Source of the DNA: Prevotella sp. | GTDB taxonomy: Bacteria; Bacteroidota; Bacteroidia; Bacteroidales; Bacteroidaceae | Length of the DNA stretch: 64,000 nucleotides | NCBI GenBank assembly: GCA_017847725.1 | Contig: JAGAXW010000010.1 | Location: forward strand, 62,001-126,000 | Direction: 5' to 3' | Shown: positions 9,081-17,339 of the stretch, piece by piece | Position numbering within the stretch: the stretch's first letter is position 1 | Layout of the letters: every line of letters starts with the position of its first letter | Position numbers and translations under genes: made by a program | Notes under the pieces: model-generated | What the model saw: the letters and a program-made list of their open reading frames with translations, nothing else | What the model was told of the DNA's origin: nothing | Database searches by the model: none

Positions 9081-9174
9081 TCGCCAAGGGTGCAAGAAGA
9101 TTGATATTTTCCGGCAAAAACACGACGAAGTCTCATTTTATTCGTACCTTTGCAGCGCAAAAACGAAGAGAACT

Positions 9175-10395
9175 ATGTATAACATCAACAAGATACGCCA
9201 GGACTTCCCGATTTTGTCGCGCCAGGTATATGGCCGGCCGCTGGTATACCTCGACAACGCAGCGACTACACAGAAACCGCTGTGCGTGCTCGATGCCATG
9301 CGCGAGGAGTACCTGAATGTGAACGCCAACGTACACCGCGGTGTCCACTACCTGTCGCAGCAGGCCACCGACCTGCATGAGGCTGCGCGCGAGAAGGTAC
9401 GCCAGTTTATCCATGCCCGGAAGACGGAAGAGGTCGTCTTCACACGAGGCACGACAGAGGCCATCAACCTGGTGGCCGCATCGTTCTGTGAAAGCCAGAT
9501 GCAGGCGGGCGACGAGGTGCTGGTGAGCGACATGGAGCATCACTCAAACATCGTTCCCTGGCAATTGCAGGCCGAAAAGCGCGGCATCGTGGTGAAGCAC
9601 CTCCCCATCACCGACGACGGCCTGTTAGACCTCTCTGCTTTCCGCTCTGCGCTTACTGCTAAGACTAAGCTGGTAAGCATCACCCACGTCAGCAACGTGC
9701 TGGGTACCATCAACCCCGTGGCCGACATCATACGAATGGCCCACGAACAGGAGATTCCCGTATTGATAGACGGTGCACAGGGTGCTCCCCATATCGCCGT
9801 CGACGTGCAAGCCCTCGACTGCGACTTCTATGCCTTCAGCGGGCATAAAATGTACGGGCCCACGGGCGTAGGCGTGCTCTATGGCAAGGAAGAATGGCTG
9901 GACCGTCTGCCTCCCTATCAAGGCGGCGGTGAGATGATAGACAAGGTGACGTGGGAACATACCACCTTCGAGCGACTGCCATTCAAATTCGAGGCCGGCA
10001 CGCCTGACTATGTGGCCACTCACGGACTGGCCACCGCGATAGACTATCTGACGGCTATTGGCATGGACAACATCCAGGCCCACGAGCAAGCGCTGACCCG
10101 CTACTGTCTGGAACAACTGCAGACGATAGAGAACATCCATATCTACGGTCCTCAAGACGCAGCGGAAAAAGACGCCGTGGTGTCCTTCCTCGTTGGCGAC
10201 ATCCACCATCTGGACATGGGCACCCTACTCGACCGACTGGGCATCGCCGTGCGCACGGGCCACCACTGCGCCCAGCCACTCATGGACCGTCTGGGCATCA
10301 GCGGTACGGTGAGGGCATCGTTTGCACTCTACAACACGAAAGAAGAGGTCGACGCACTCGTGGCCGCCATCCGCCGCGTCAGTCAGATGTTCTGA
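9175..10395 (+). CDS. sufS: Cysteine desulfurase SufS
   Basis: PLP-dependent enzyme that takes sulfur from L-cysteine to make a persulfide for iron-sulfur cluster assembly. The 406-residue protein starts at ATG 9175 (MYNINKIRQDFPILSRQVYG); the ORF is open upstream to 9019, but TACCTTTG at 9145-9152 is a -7 box 22 nt before this ATG. Group II features: YLDNAATTQKP near residue 24, ANVHRGVHYLSQ, the PLP Lys in SGHKMYGPTGVGVLYG, and the catalytic Cys in RTGHHCAQPLMDRLG, followed by the family C-terminus. No sufB, C, D or E gene is adjacent, although they are often clustered with it in Bacteroidetes. The 3' end overlaps the antiparallel gene at 10379 by 17 bp. Confidence 0.92.
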   Translation: MYNINKIRQDFPILSRQVYGRPLVYLDNAATTQKPLCVLDAMREEYLNVNANVHRGVHYLSQQATDLHEAAREKVRQFIHARKTEEVVFTRGTTEAINLVAASFCESQMQAGDEVLVSDMEHHSNIVPWQLQAEKRGIVVKHLPITDDGLLDLSAFRSALTAKTKLVSITHVSNVLGTINPVADIIRMAHEQEIPVLIDGAQGAPHIAVDVQALDCDFYAFSGHKMYGPTGVGVLYGKEEWLDRLPPYQGGGEMIDKVTWEHTTFERLPFKFEAGTPDYVATHGLATAIDYLTAIGMDNIQAHEQALTRYCLEQLQTIENIHIYGPQDAAEKDAVVSFLVGDIHHLDMGTLLDRLGIAVRTGHHCAQPLMDRLGISGTVRASFALYNTKEEVDALVAAIRRVSQMF

Positions 10396-10666
10396 GCCCG
10401 CTGTTGCGACACTGCAGCAGTGAACTCACCAGCCAGACAAGACACAGCAGGCGCAGCAGGAACGGACAAGCAACGGGAAAGACGGTAAAGAAGAAGGCCA
10501 GCTGTGCATTCAGCAGCATCCACGTCTGCCGACGACTGACGCGCTGCTCCAGCACACGCGAATAGTAAGCCGACAACAGGTCGGTATACTTGCAGAAGAA
10601 GGATACAACACTCGCTAAGGCGGAAGCGCCGACAGCAGCATGCTGGAAAGTCATTGTCTGTTTCAT
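10379..10666 (-). CDS. Small membrane protein of unknown function
   Basis: The 95-residue protein has a likely membrane span near residues 8-28 and a second, stronger one near 52-84 (NAQLAFFFTVFPVACPFLLRLLCLVWLVSSLL), joined by a basic stretch (RVLEQRVSRRQTW) that should face the cytoplasm. I do not recognise a family. TACTTTTG on the minus strand (plus 10695-10702) sits 28 nt upstream of the ATG, which supports real expression in this direction. The coding end runs 17 bp into the end of sufS on the opposite strand. The small size and overlap leave some doubt. Confidence 0.5.
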   Translation of the reverse strand: MKQTMTFQHAAVGASALASVVSFFCKYTDLLSAYYSRVLEQRVSRRQTWMLLNAQLAFFFTVFPVACPFLLRLLCLVWLVSSLLQCRNSGLRTSD

Positions 10667-10783
10667 ATCTACATCATTTTAAAGGTTTCTGCTGCAAAAG
10701 TAGTCCCGTTCTGTGCACAAAAAGTTCAATAATAAAATTTATCAGCTAACAATCGTTAAATATTAACGTTCATTTACAGTCGC

Positions 10784-11764
10784 ATGCAAATAGGCAACAT
10801 AGAATTAGGCGAACGCCCCGTCTTTCTGGCACCCATGGAGGACGTGACCGACATTGGTTTCCGACTGCTCTGCAAGCGTTTTGGTGCAGCCATGGTGTAC
10901 ACAGAGTTTGTATCGGCCGAGGCACTCGTGCGCGACGTGAAGTCGACCGTCCAGAAGCTCACCATCAGCGACGAGGAGCGCCCTGTAGGCATCCAGATAT
11001 ACGGTCGCGATGTCGACGCGATGGTCGAGGCGGCCAAGATAGTAGAACAGGCCGGTCCCGACCTGATAGACCTCAACTTCGGCTGTCCTGTCAAGAAGGT
11101 GGCCGGCAAAGGAGCCGGCGCCGGCATGCTGCAGAATGTCCCCAAGATGCTTGAGATTACGCAGAAGGTAGTCGATGCCGTCCGTCTGCCCGTCACGGTG
11201 AAGACCCGTCTGGGCTGGAATCACGAGCAGCTCATCATCACCACGCTGGCCGAGCAACTGCAGCAATGCGGCATCCGTGCACTGACCATCCACGGCCGCA
11301 CACGCAGCCAGATGTACACGGGCCAGGCCGACTGGACCCTGATAGGCGAAGTGAAGCACAACGCCAACATCCACATCCCCATCGTCGGCAACGGCGACAT
11401 CAAGTCGCTGGATGATGCCGACCGTGCCTTCGACACCTATGGCGTGGATGCCGTCATGATAGGGCGCGCCACTTTCGGCTGTCCCTGGATATTCAGTCGC
11501 AGGGAACTGACGCTCGACGAGAAGATAGATGTACTGGAAGAGCAGCTGCGCATCAACATCGAGCGGTGCGACACCGCCGAGATGCGTGCCAGCAAGAAGT
11601 CGGCAGAGCTCTGCGGCATCCTGCACACCCGCCGCCATCTGGCAGCGTCGCCCGTCTTCAAGGGCATCCCCAACTTCCGTGAGACGCGCATCCAAATGCT
11701 GAGAGCAGAAAAAAAGGATGACCTGTTGGCCATCCTTGAACGCTGTCGTGAGCTGCTGCGATAG
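10784..11764 (+). CDS. dusB: tRNA-dihydrouridine synthase
   Basis: FMN/NADPH-dependent enzyme that reduces specific uridines in the tRNA D-loop. The 326-residue TIM-barrel protein shows the Dus signature blocks: LAPMEDVTDIGFRLLCKRFG at the N-terminus, DLNFGCPVKKVAGKGAGAGM near residues 92-111 with the catalytic Cys in NFGCP, LTIHGRTRSQMYTG, and the FMN-phosphate segment VGNGDIKSLDDA plus IGRATFGCPWIF. Length and blocks fit the DusB group, though DusA/B/C assignment by eye is not secure. It appears monocistronic. Its stop codon directly abuts the stop of the antiparallel esterase gene (zero spacer), with no terminator between them. Confidence 0.9.
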   Translation: MQIGNIELGERPVFLAPMEDVTDIGFRLLCKRFGAAMVYTEFVSAEALVRDVKSTVQKLTISDEERPVGIQIYGRDVDAMVEAAKIVEQAGPDLIDLNFGCPVKKVAGKGAGAGMLQNVPKMLEITQKVVDAVRLPVTVKTRLGWNHEQLIITTLAEQLQQCGIRALTIHGRTRSQMYTGQADWTLIGEVKHNANIHIPIVGNGDIKSLDDADRAFDTYGVDAVMIGRATFGCPWIFSRRELTLDEKIDVLEEQLRINIERCDTAEMRASKKSAELCGILHTRRHLAASPVFKGIPNFRETRIQMLRAEKKDDLLAILERCRELLR

Positions 11765-14700
11765 TTACTTCACCATGATTTTCCGAATGCTGCCGTCGCT
11801 CATGCGAACGATGTTCAGTCCGTGCTGCAGCTGCTGCAGACGCTTGCCGTCGATGGTATAGACAGCCTCAACGGTGGCGGTTGTATCAGACTGCTGGCTG
11901 ATGGTCTCTATGCCGGTGGCACTGGTGATGGTGACGGGCTGAGACATCTCAGACAGTGCACCATACTCGTTGACCGACTGCACGGTGACGACATCGTCCA
12001 CCGTCAGGCCGTCAATGCTCGTCGCAGTAGGAAAGGCCACGGCCTTGCCGTTGACGGTCACGACGTAGCAGATGGCGTAGGGCACGGCCTCCCAGCTGGC
12101 ACCGCCGTCGATAGCCGTCACCTGTGGCGTAGCGGTCTTTTCCACGAGGGGCAGCGGGTTCCACACACCGGTCTCGGCGTTGCTGGTGCCGTCGCCGGCC
12201 ATCACACTGGCCAGCGTATATTGAGCAGCCTCGCTGTCAGTAAGTGCATTCTTGGCATTCTTGGTATAAAGATATACGTCATTACCATTCTTGTCCTTCT
12301 CACCGGTGTTCACCTTCGTGTCATAGTCGGTAAAGTCGCCGTCCTTGGCATGAGCCTTGTAGGTGAGGCGTGACTCCTCGGTCATCCTGATGCCGTTCTT
12401 GTCTACGATATTATAGACAGCCCACAATGCCGGCAGTCCGCCCATCTCCTCTGCCCAGTATTGTCCGTAGGGCTTGATGTCCATCTCGGTGTTCAGGAAG
12501 ACGGTCATCGGGTGGTTGTGCCATGGGCGTCCGAGCCATACCTGGCAGTTGTCGCCATAGACAGAAGACACAATCTTAGTGTTGTTGAACACATAGCCCC
12601 AACGAGTGTTCTTGTCGTGGTCGGGAGCGACGATGTAGCCTCCAGTTTCGCGGTTGATGTCGAGCACGGTATTCTCAAACCACACATCGCCACGGCCATA
12701 GATGAAGTCTACCGCACCCTCAATGCGCGAGTTGTACCAGAAGTAGCGGTTATAGTCGCCGTGAGAATAGAAGTCGTCCTGATAGGAGCGGATGTTCATG
12801 TTGTTCCATGCCACACGGTCGGCATCGGCGTTGACGCACAGTGCCTGTGGCCCGGCCTTTTTCTGCTTGGTCCAGTTCTCGTTGTCGATGGTGATATTCT
12901 CCATGTAGAAGTCGTTGGCGCCTGCCTGTACCTCCAGTGCGGCACCGGCATTGACGTGGTACCATGCCTGTGTGCGGTTCTTCGTGTCGCCGCCGTCCTG
13001 ACGGTCGGTGGCGATGGTCACCTTGTCGACGGCCTGTCCGATGATGTGGATGTTAGGCTTGTTGACGGATACCACCTTACAGTCATCGTAGGTGATGGTG
13101 CCGTCGGCCGACTTGCCGTTACCCTGAATCTGAATGGTCTCATCAGATTCTGAACCGGCAGTCTGGTCTTTATATACGAAACCGTAGCCGCTGTTGAAGT
13201 ATGGGTTCGGGTCGGCATAGTAGCCCTCTTTCATATAAATAAGGTACGACTTGGTGTTCGCAGCAGGGGCGTCGTTGATGGCATCCTGCAGGTAACGGTA
13301 CTGTGCAGGCATGTCGGCCGTGGCGGCAATCTTCTCACCGTGGCCCAGATCCAGGGTGGCGTCGACGATGGCGTCGAAGGTGCGAGCCTGTGGCTGCTGA
13401 CGCTCCATGACAGTGAATGTGATGTTCACGGCCTCGGCTGCATTGCCAGAGAGGTCCTGTACAAAACCTGCGGGCATGGAGAACTGGTTGGTAGAGCCAT
13501 ACTCCAGTCCGGCATAGTCGAAGGATACGGATCGTGTGCTCCAGACGGCAGCCACCTCCTCACCGTTCAGCTTGGCCTTCTCTGTGGTCGTACCGGCCTT
13601 GATGCGCTCTTGGTATGAAATGATGATTTTGCCCGATGCCGAGACACCTGTGGCATTGTTCTCGGGAATGGTTGTGGATATCTGCGGAGCTTCCTCGTCG
13701 GGCGCGACTTCAGCGGTGCCCAGGATGTAGACATTGCCTACACCCGACTCAGAATGTGATGTATACATGAGTCCAAGGAACGGTCCTTGATTGAAGGCAT
13801 AACCGGTATTGAACACCTCGTCGCCCGTACCGGTAATGCGGATGTAGACCGTCTCCTGACCAACGCAAGCGGCAGGCAGGTCGAACTCATAGTCAGTAAT
13901 GGCTCCTGCGCTGCCGATGTTCAGCGTAGCACCCTCAATGTCTGTAAAGCTTACTCCGTCGGTAGAGTACATAGCCTTATAGTTCTTGGTGGCTGCATTC
14001 TTGGCTGCCATCTGACCCGAGAACTTGGCTGCCGTGAAGCCCTTGGTAGAGAACTGATACTGCCAGGCTATCTCCTTGGTATTGTAGCCGTTCTGGTAGA
14101 GACCGTTCAGACCTGTAGTGACGACACCGATACGGTTGCGCACCACAGGTGTGCCGCTGTCATGAGAGTAGAGTTGCTGCCCGTCGCTGACCTTCACGAC
14201 ACTGGCCTTGGCATTGCGCGCGTTGTCCCATGTCAGGTCGGCAGCAAAAGGGGTTTCGCCACTGCGGTCATAGCGCTGGACGATGGAGGCATCGAACACG
14301 GCAACAAAGTCCTGCACCTCGTAGTTGGCCGTGATGGTCATATTCTCATTGACCGTGATGGTACGAGGGTTCACCGTAGTGTGGTCCTCCCAGTTGGAAA
14401 ACTTCAGTATCTTGGAAGTCTCTGCAACAGCGGTAACCTCCTCACCCTCCTCGTACATATTATTATGCTCGTTGGGCGAAAGCGTCACCGAACCGATAGA
14501 CATATCGGCGTCGTTGTTCACCTTGGTAGTAATCGTATAGGTGGGAATCGTCTCGAAGACTGCCGTCACCGTCTTGTCGGCATCCATCGTCACCTGAAAA
14601 GAGGCGTCGGTGCTGACGGTAGCACCGTCCATCTGCCACTCCTTGAACTTATACCCGAAGTTGCGGTTAGTGGTCAGCGTCACCGTGGTACCCTCCTTAT

Positions 14701-17161
14701 AGGAGATGCTCTCGGGGGTGGCAAACACCTTACCAGCCTCAGCGGGAGTGACATTGGTTGTCAGCGTATACTTAGTGGTCGGCACATCTTGCGTCAGTGT
14801 CGCCGTGATGTTGAAGTCCTTCAGTGCATAATAGGTAGCTGAGGAACCCGAATACCAAGGCATGAGGAAGTAGACGTCGCCCGTCAGTTCCTGCAGGGCC
14901 CCGACGTTGCTCACATCCAGCGTGTTCATGCAGGCTGCGCCGCCATTGTCTACGTTGGCTGCATGAGTTTCCGACTCGTATAGGGCGGTTCCATCGAGAC
15001 TCGCCTTTACCACAAATTTGCTGGTCAGCGTGCTCTTCACGCCGTAGACGTCAGAGTATATCTGCGACACACTCATGAAGTAGCCTTCAGGAATGGTCAC
15101 CTTGAAACCCCAGTAGAAGCCGTCGACAAAGGCATTCTGTACGGCAGCACTGTTGTGATAGTTACGAATGACGGTACCACCGGTAAAAGTCGGCGTAGCC
15201 GCACCATGCTTCAGCGTCTGGCCAGTATTGGTATTTGCAAAGTTTGTAGAGCACTGCTCGAAGGTGACACCTGTCGGGGCCGTGCCCATCACCTTCTCCA
15301 GACCATCTTGGAAGACACCGTCCGACTTGAACTCACGACCGATACCGAAGGTTGCGGCCTCCGAGGTCTTGTTGGCCATAATGCCGTGGATCGTCATATC
15401 CGACAGCGCCACATACTTGCCCGAAGCGGCAGCAGCCTCCTTCCAGGGATAGACACGGATGTAGATGGTCTCACCCTCCTCGAGCGTCTTCATCACATCC
15501 TTGGCGACTTCCTGCACCGCATTGCTGGTCATCTTGGTCTTCTCCACGATGAGCTGAGCGTCCGTAAAGCTTGAGGTGGTAGCATAGTAGGCATGTATGC
15601 CGAGGTCGCCGGCTGACACACCGGCAACGTTGAACGAGATCTTGTCCATATAGAAGGTCTTGCCCGCAGGAATGGTAGCCTTGAACTCCACATAGCGGGT
15701 TGACACCTCGTCAATCTCACCTCCAGGCCATGCAGTACCCGTGGGCATCAGCCGCTGCATGGTCTTGCCAGACTCGCCAATCACGGCATAGTTCTTGATT
15801 TCCATGTTCGTCAGCGTCTCGTCAAAAGCCGTAAACAGCACATTCTCCGTAGCCGAGATGTCAGCGGTCAGCGGCCATACCAGCGAGGTCTCCGTACCTG
15901 TAGATACGGTCAGGCCGTTGACCGTCACGTCCACCGTCTTGCTGTTGGTACCGTCAGTAACCGTAATGATGCACTGCTGCTCACCGACAGAGGCAATCTT
16001 CTTGCGGACGTAGATATTGCTTATCAGTGTGCCACCGCTGTAGGGAAACGCTGCGGTGGCGGCAAATTCCGTACCGTCGGCCGACACCTCGAAACCATTG
16101 TCGGCCGTGACGTTAATCGTACCTGTAGAGGGGGTCAGGCCGAAGGCACTGACGCCTATCGTACCCTTGGCAAATGTTCCGATATAGGCATCGCCCATGT
16201 TCAGCGCCTCAGGGGTGAACGACATCTCGTTCTCTATCACCACAGCGTCCGCCAACTCCTGCAGCACAGCTTTCTTGGCAGCAGAGGTCTCTGTTTCAGC
16301 CTGGTCTTTCACCATTTGGGCAAACTTGCGGGCAATGAGGGTGGCGCCTACCAATGCAGGGTGCGTACCATCATCCTTACAGAATACCTCGGCGGTACAG
16401 TAGTCTTCGCCCAGGGCTTCGTACAGCTCCTTGGTGCCCTGCGTCAGGTTGACAAAGGGCACGTCGTCGTATTCGGCAGCCACCTGCGCCATCTGGTAGG
16501 TGTAGTCCATCGAGTGGTCGTCCACCGCCATGCTCTTATTCTCCGTATACGTGTCACCCTCGAGGATGTTGAACTTCTGATACAGGTTATGCTGTCCGGC
16601 GGCATTGATCTTGGTGTTGTTGTCGTCCTTGAAATACTTACGGCAGATGGCACCTACCAGGATAGGCTTCACGCCCATGGCCTTGGCCTCGTTGACGTAC
16701 TTGCGCAGGTACTCCTTATAAGTCTTGAAGGGCGTCGTACCACGATAGTCCACGGCAGCAGCCTTGGCGGTCTCACCCTTCGCAGTATAGTAAGCTTTCA
16801 CCTCGTCACCGTCCGAGCCACCCGTCTTCTCGTCGTTGTGGGCAAACTGGATGATGAGCAGGTCGCCTGCCTGCATCTGGTCACTGCCGCCTGTGACGAG
16901 CGTATTCCAATAGCCTGTCTCTTTGTAGAAGGACTTGCTGGACGCACCCGACTTGCCGCGGTTGTTCACCGTCAGCTTGGTGGCGTCGATAAACTGTGGC
17001 AGCATCTGTGTCCAGCCACGTTTGTCGGTCGAACCGTCAGTAGCTCGCTGCTCTTGCGTCGAGTCGCCGATGGTGTGCACCTTCTTAGCCTGCAGTGTAA
17101 CATTGCCCACTAGGAGAACAGTAAACACAGCAAGCATCAAACGAAATAGTTTCTGTTTCAT
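11765..17161 (-). CDS. Giant secreted CE12-CE8 pectin acetyl/methyl esterase with type IX-like tail
   Basis: The 1798-residue protein has a signal peptide (MKQKLFRLMLAVFTVLLVGN...). Residues ~28-270 form an SGNH/GDSL esterase of the rhamnogalacturonan-acetylesterase type (CE12): HTIGDSTQE (nucleophile Ser), FAHNDEKTGG, and DGTHPALVGA (Asp-His pair). The middle holds beta-sandwich modules, a repeat of the KFKEWQMDGATV ... AVFE type (bacterial repeat domain), and an Ig-like module near 1170-1260 (PQISTTIPENNATGV). Residues ~1270-1660 form a pectin methylesterase (CE8), with RSYQDDFYSHGD, AVDFIYGRGDVWFENT (catalytic Asp) and VWLGRPWHNHP (catalytic Arg). The end (TIDGKRLQQLQHGLNIVRMSDG) resembles Prevotella type IX sorting tails. 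It would strip acetyl and methyl esters from pectin outside the cell. The adjacent membrane-bound AraC regulator likely controls it; a -7 box TAATTTTG lies at plus 17211-17218. Confidence 0.88.
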   Translation of the reverse strand: MKQKLFRLMLAVFTVLLVGNVTLQAKKVHTIGDSTQEQRATDGSTDKRGWTQMLPQFIDATKLTVNNRGKSGASSKSFYKETGYWNTLVTGGSDQMQAGDLLIIQFAHNDEKTGGSDGDEVKAYYTAKGETAKAAAVDYRGTTPFKTYKEYLRKYVNEAKAMGVKPILVGAICRKYFKDDNNTKINAAGQHNLYQKFNILEGDTYTENKSMAVDDHSMDYTYQMAQVAAEYDDVPFVNLTQGTKELYEALGEDYCTAEVFCKDDGTHPALVGATLIARKFAQMVKDQAETETSAAKKAVLQELADAVVIENEMSFTPEALNMGDAYIGTFAKGTIGVSAFGLTPSTGTINVTADNGFEVSADGTEFAATAAFPYSGGTLISNIYVRKKIASVGEQQCIITVTDGTNSKTVDVTVNGLTVSTGTETSLVWPLTADISATENVLFTAFDETLTNMEIKNYAVIGESGKTMQRLMPTGTAWPGGEIDEVSTRYVEFKATIPAGKTFYMDKISFNVAGVSAGDLGIHAYYATTSSFTDAQLIVEKTKMTSNAVQEVAKDVMKTLEEGETIYIRVYPWKEAAAASGKYVALSDMTIHGIMANKTSEAATFGIGREFKSDGVFQDGLEKVMGTAPTGVTFEQCSTNFANTNTGQTLKHGAATPTFTGGTVIRNYHNSAAVQNAFVDGFYWGFKVTIPEGYFMSVSQIYSDVYGVKSTLTSKFVVKASLDGTALYESETHAANVDNGGAACMNTLDVSNVGALQELTGDVYFLMPWYSGSSATYYALKDFNITATLTQDVPTTKYTLTTNVTPAEAGKVFATPESISYKEGTTVTLTTNRNFGYKFKEWQMDGATVSTDASFQVTMDADKTVTAVFETIPTYTITTKVNNDADMSIGSVTLSPNEHNNMYEEGEEVTAVAETSKILKFSNWEDHTTVNPRTITVNENMTITANYEVQDFVAVFDASIVQRYDRSGETPFAADLTWDNARNAKASVVKVSDGQQLYSHDSGTPVVRNRIGVVTTGLNGLYQNGYNTKEIAWQYQFSTKGFTAAKFSGQMAAKNAATKNYKAMYSTDGVSFTDIEGATLNIGSAGAITDYEFDLPAACVGQETVYIRITGTGDEVFNTGYAFNQGPFLGLMYTSHSESGVGNVYILGTAEVAPDEEAPQISTTIPENNATGVSASGKIIISYQERIKAGTTTEKAKLNGEEVAAVWSTRSVSFDYAGLEYGSTNQFSMPAGFVQDLSGNAAEAVNITFTVMERQQPQARTFDAIVDATLDLGHGEKIAATADMPAQYRYLQDAINDAPAANTKSYLIYMKEGYYADPNPYFNSGYGFVYKDQTAGSESDETIQIQGNGKSADGTITYDDCKVVSVNKPNIHIIGQAVDKVTIATDRQDGGDTKNRTQAWYHVNAGAALEVQAGANDFYMENITIDNENWTKQKKAGPQALCVNADADRVAWNNMNIRSYQDDFYSHGDYNRYFWYNSRIEGAVDFIYGRGDVWFENTVLDINRETGGYIVAPDHDKNTRWGYVFNNTKIVSSVYGDNCQVWLGRPWHNHPMTVFLNTEMDIKPYGQYWAEEMGGLPALWAVYNIVDKNGIRMTEESRLTYKAHAKDGDFTDYDTKVNTGEKDKNGNDVYLYTKNAKNALTDSEAAQYTLASVMAGDGTSNAETGVWNPLPLVEKTATPQVTAIDGGASWEAVPYAICYVVTVNGKAVAFPTATSIDGLTVDDVVTVQSVNEYGALSEMSQPVTITSATGIETISQQSDTTATVEAVYTIDGKRLQQLQHGLNIVRMSDGSIRKIMVK

Positions 17162-17339
17162 AAAGTGTTTTAATTGTGTTATTGATAAAATGTTTTATAG
17201 TTACTGGCTGCAAAATTACAGTAAAAACGTGATGGAATGGGGGAAAAATGCACCAAAAGGGGGTGAAAAATGCGTCAAGCCCTCCTTTTCCGGCCTTTTT
17301 ACATACCAGTGCCGGTGAGCGTTTTCGGCCGAAACAGGC

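Noticed and set aside
9019..9174. 52-residue N-terminal extension of SufS
   Set aside because: It includes the -7 box TACCTTTG at 9145-9152 and repeat copy A sequence; SufS proteins begin at the later ATG.
13787..14842. 351-residue plus-strand ORF inside the esterase gene
   Set aside because: It is antisense to a single-frame CE12-CE8 protein with clear catalytic motifs. Its translation is rich in Val, Leu, Gly and His without any domain, as expected for a shadow frame in GC-biased codons.
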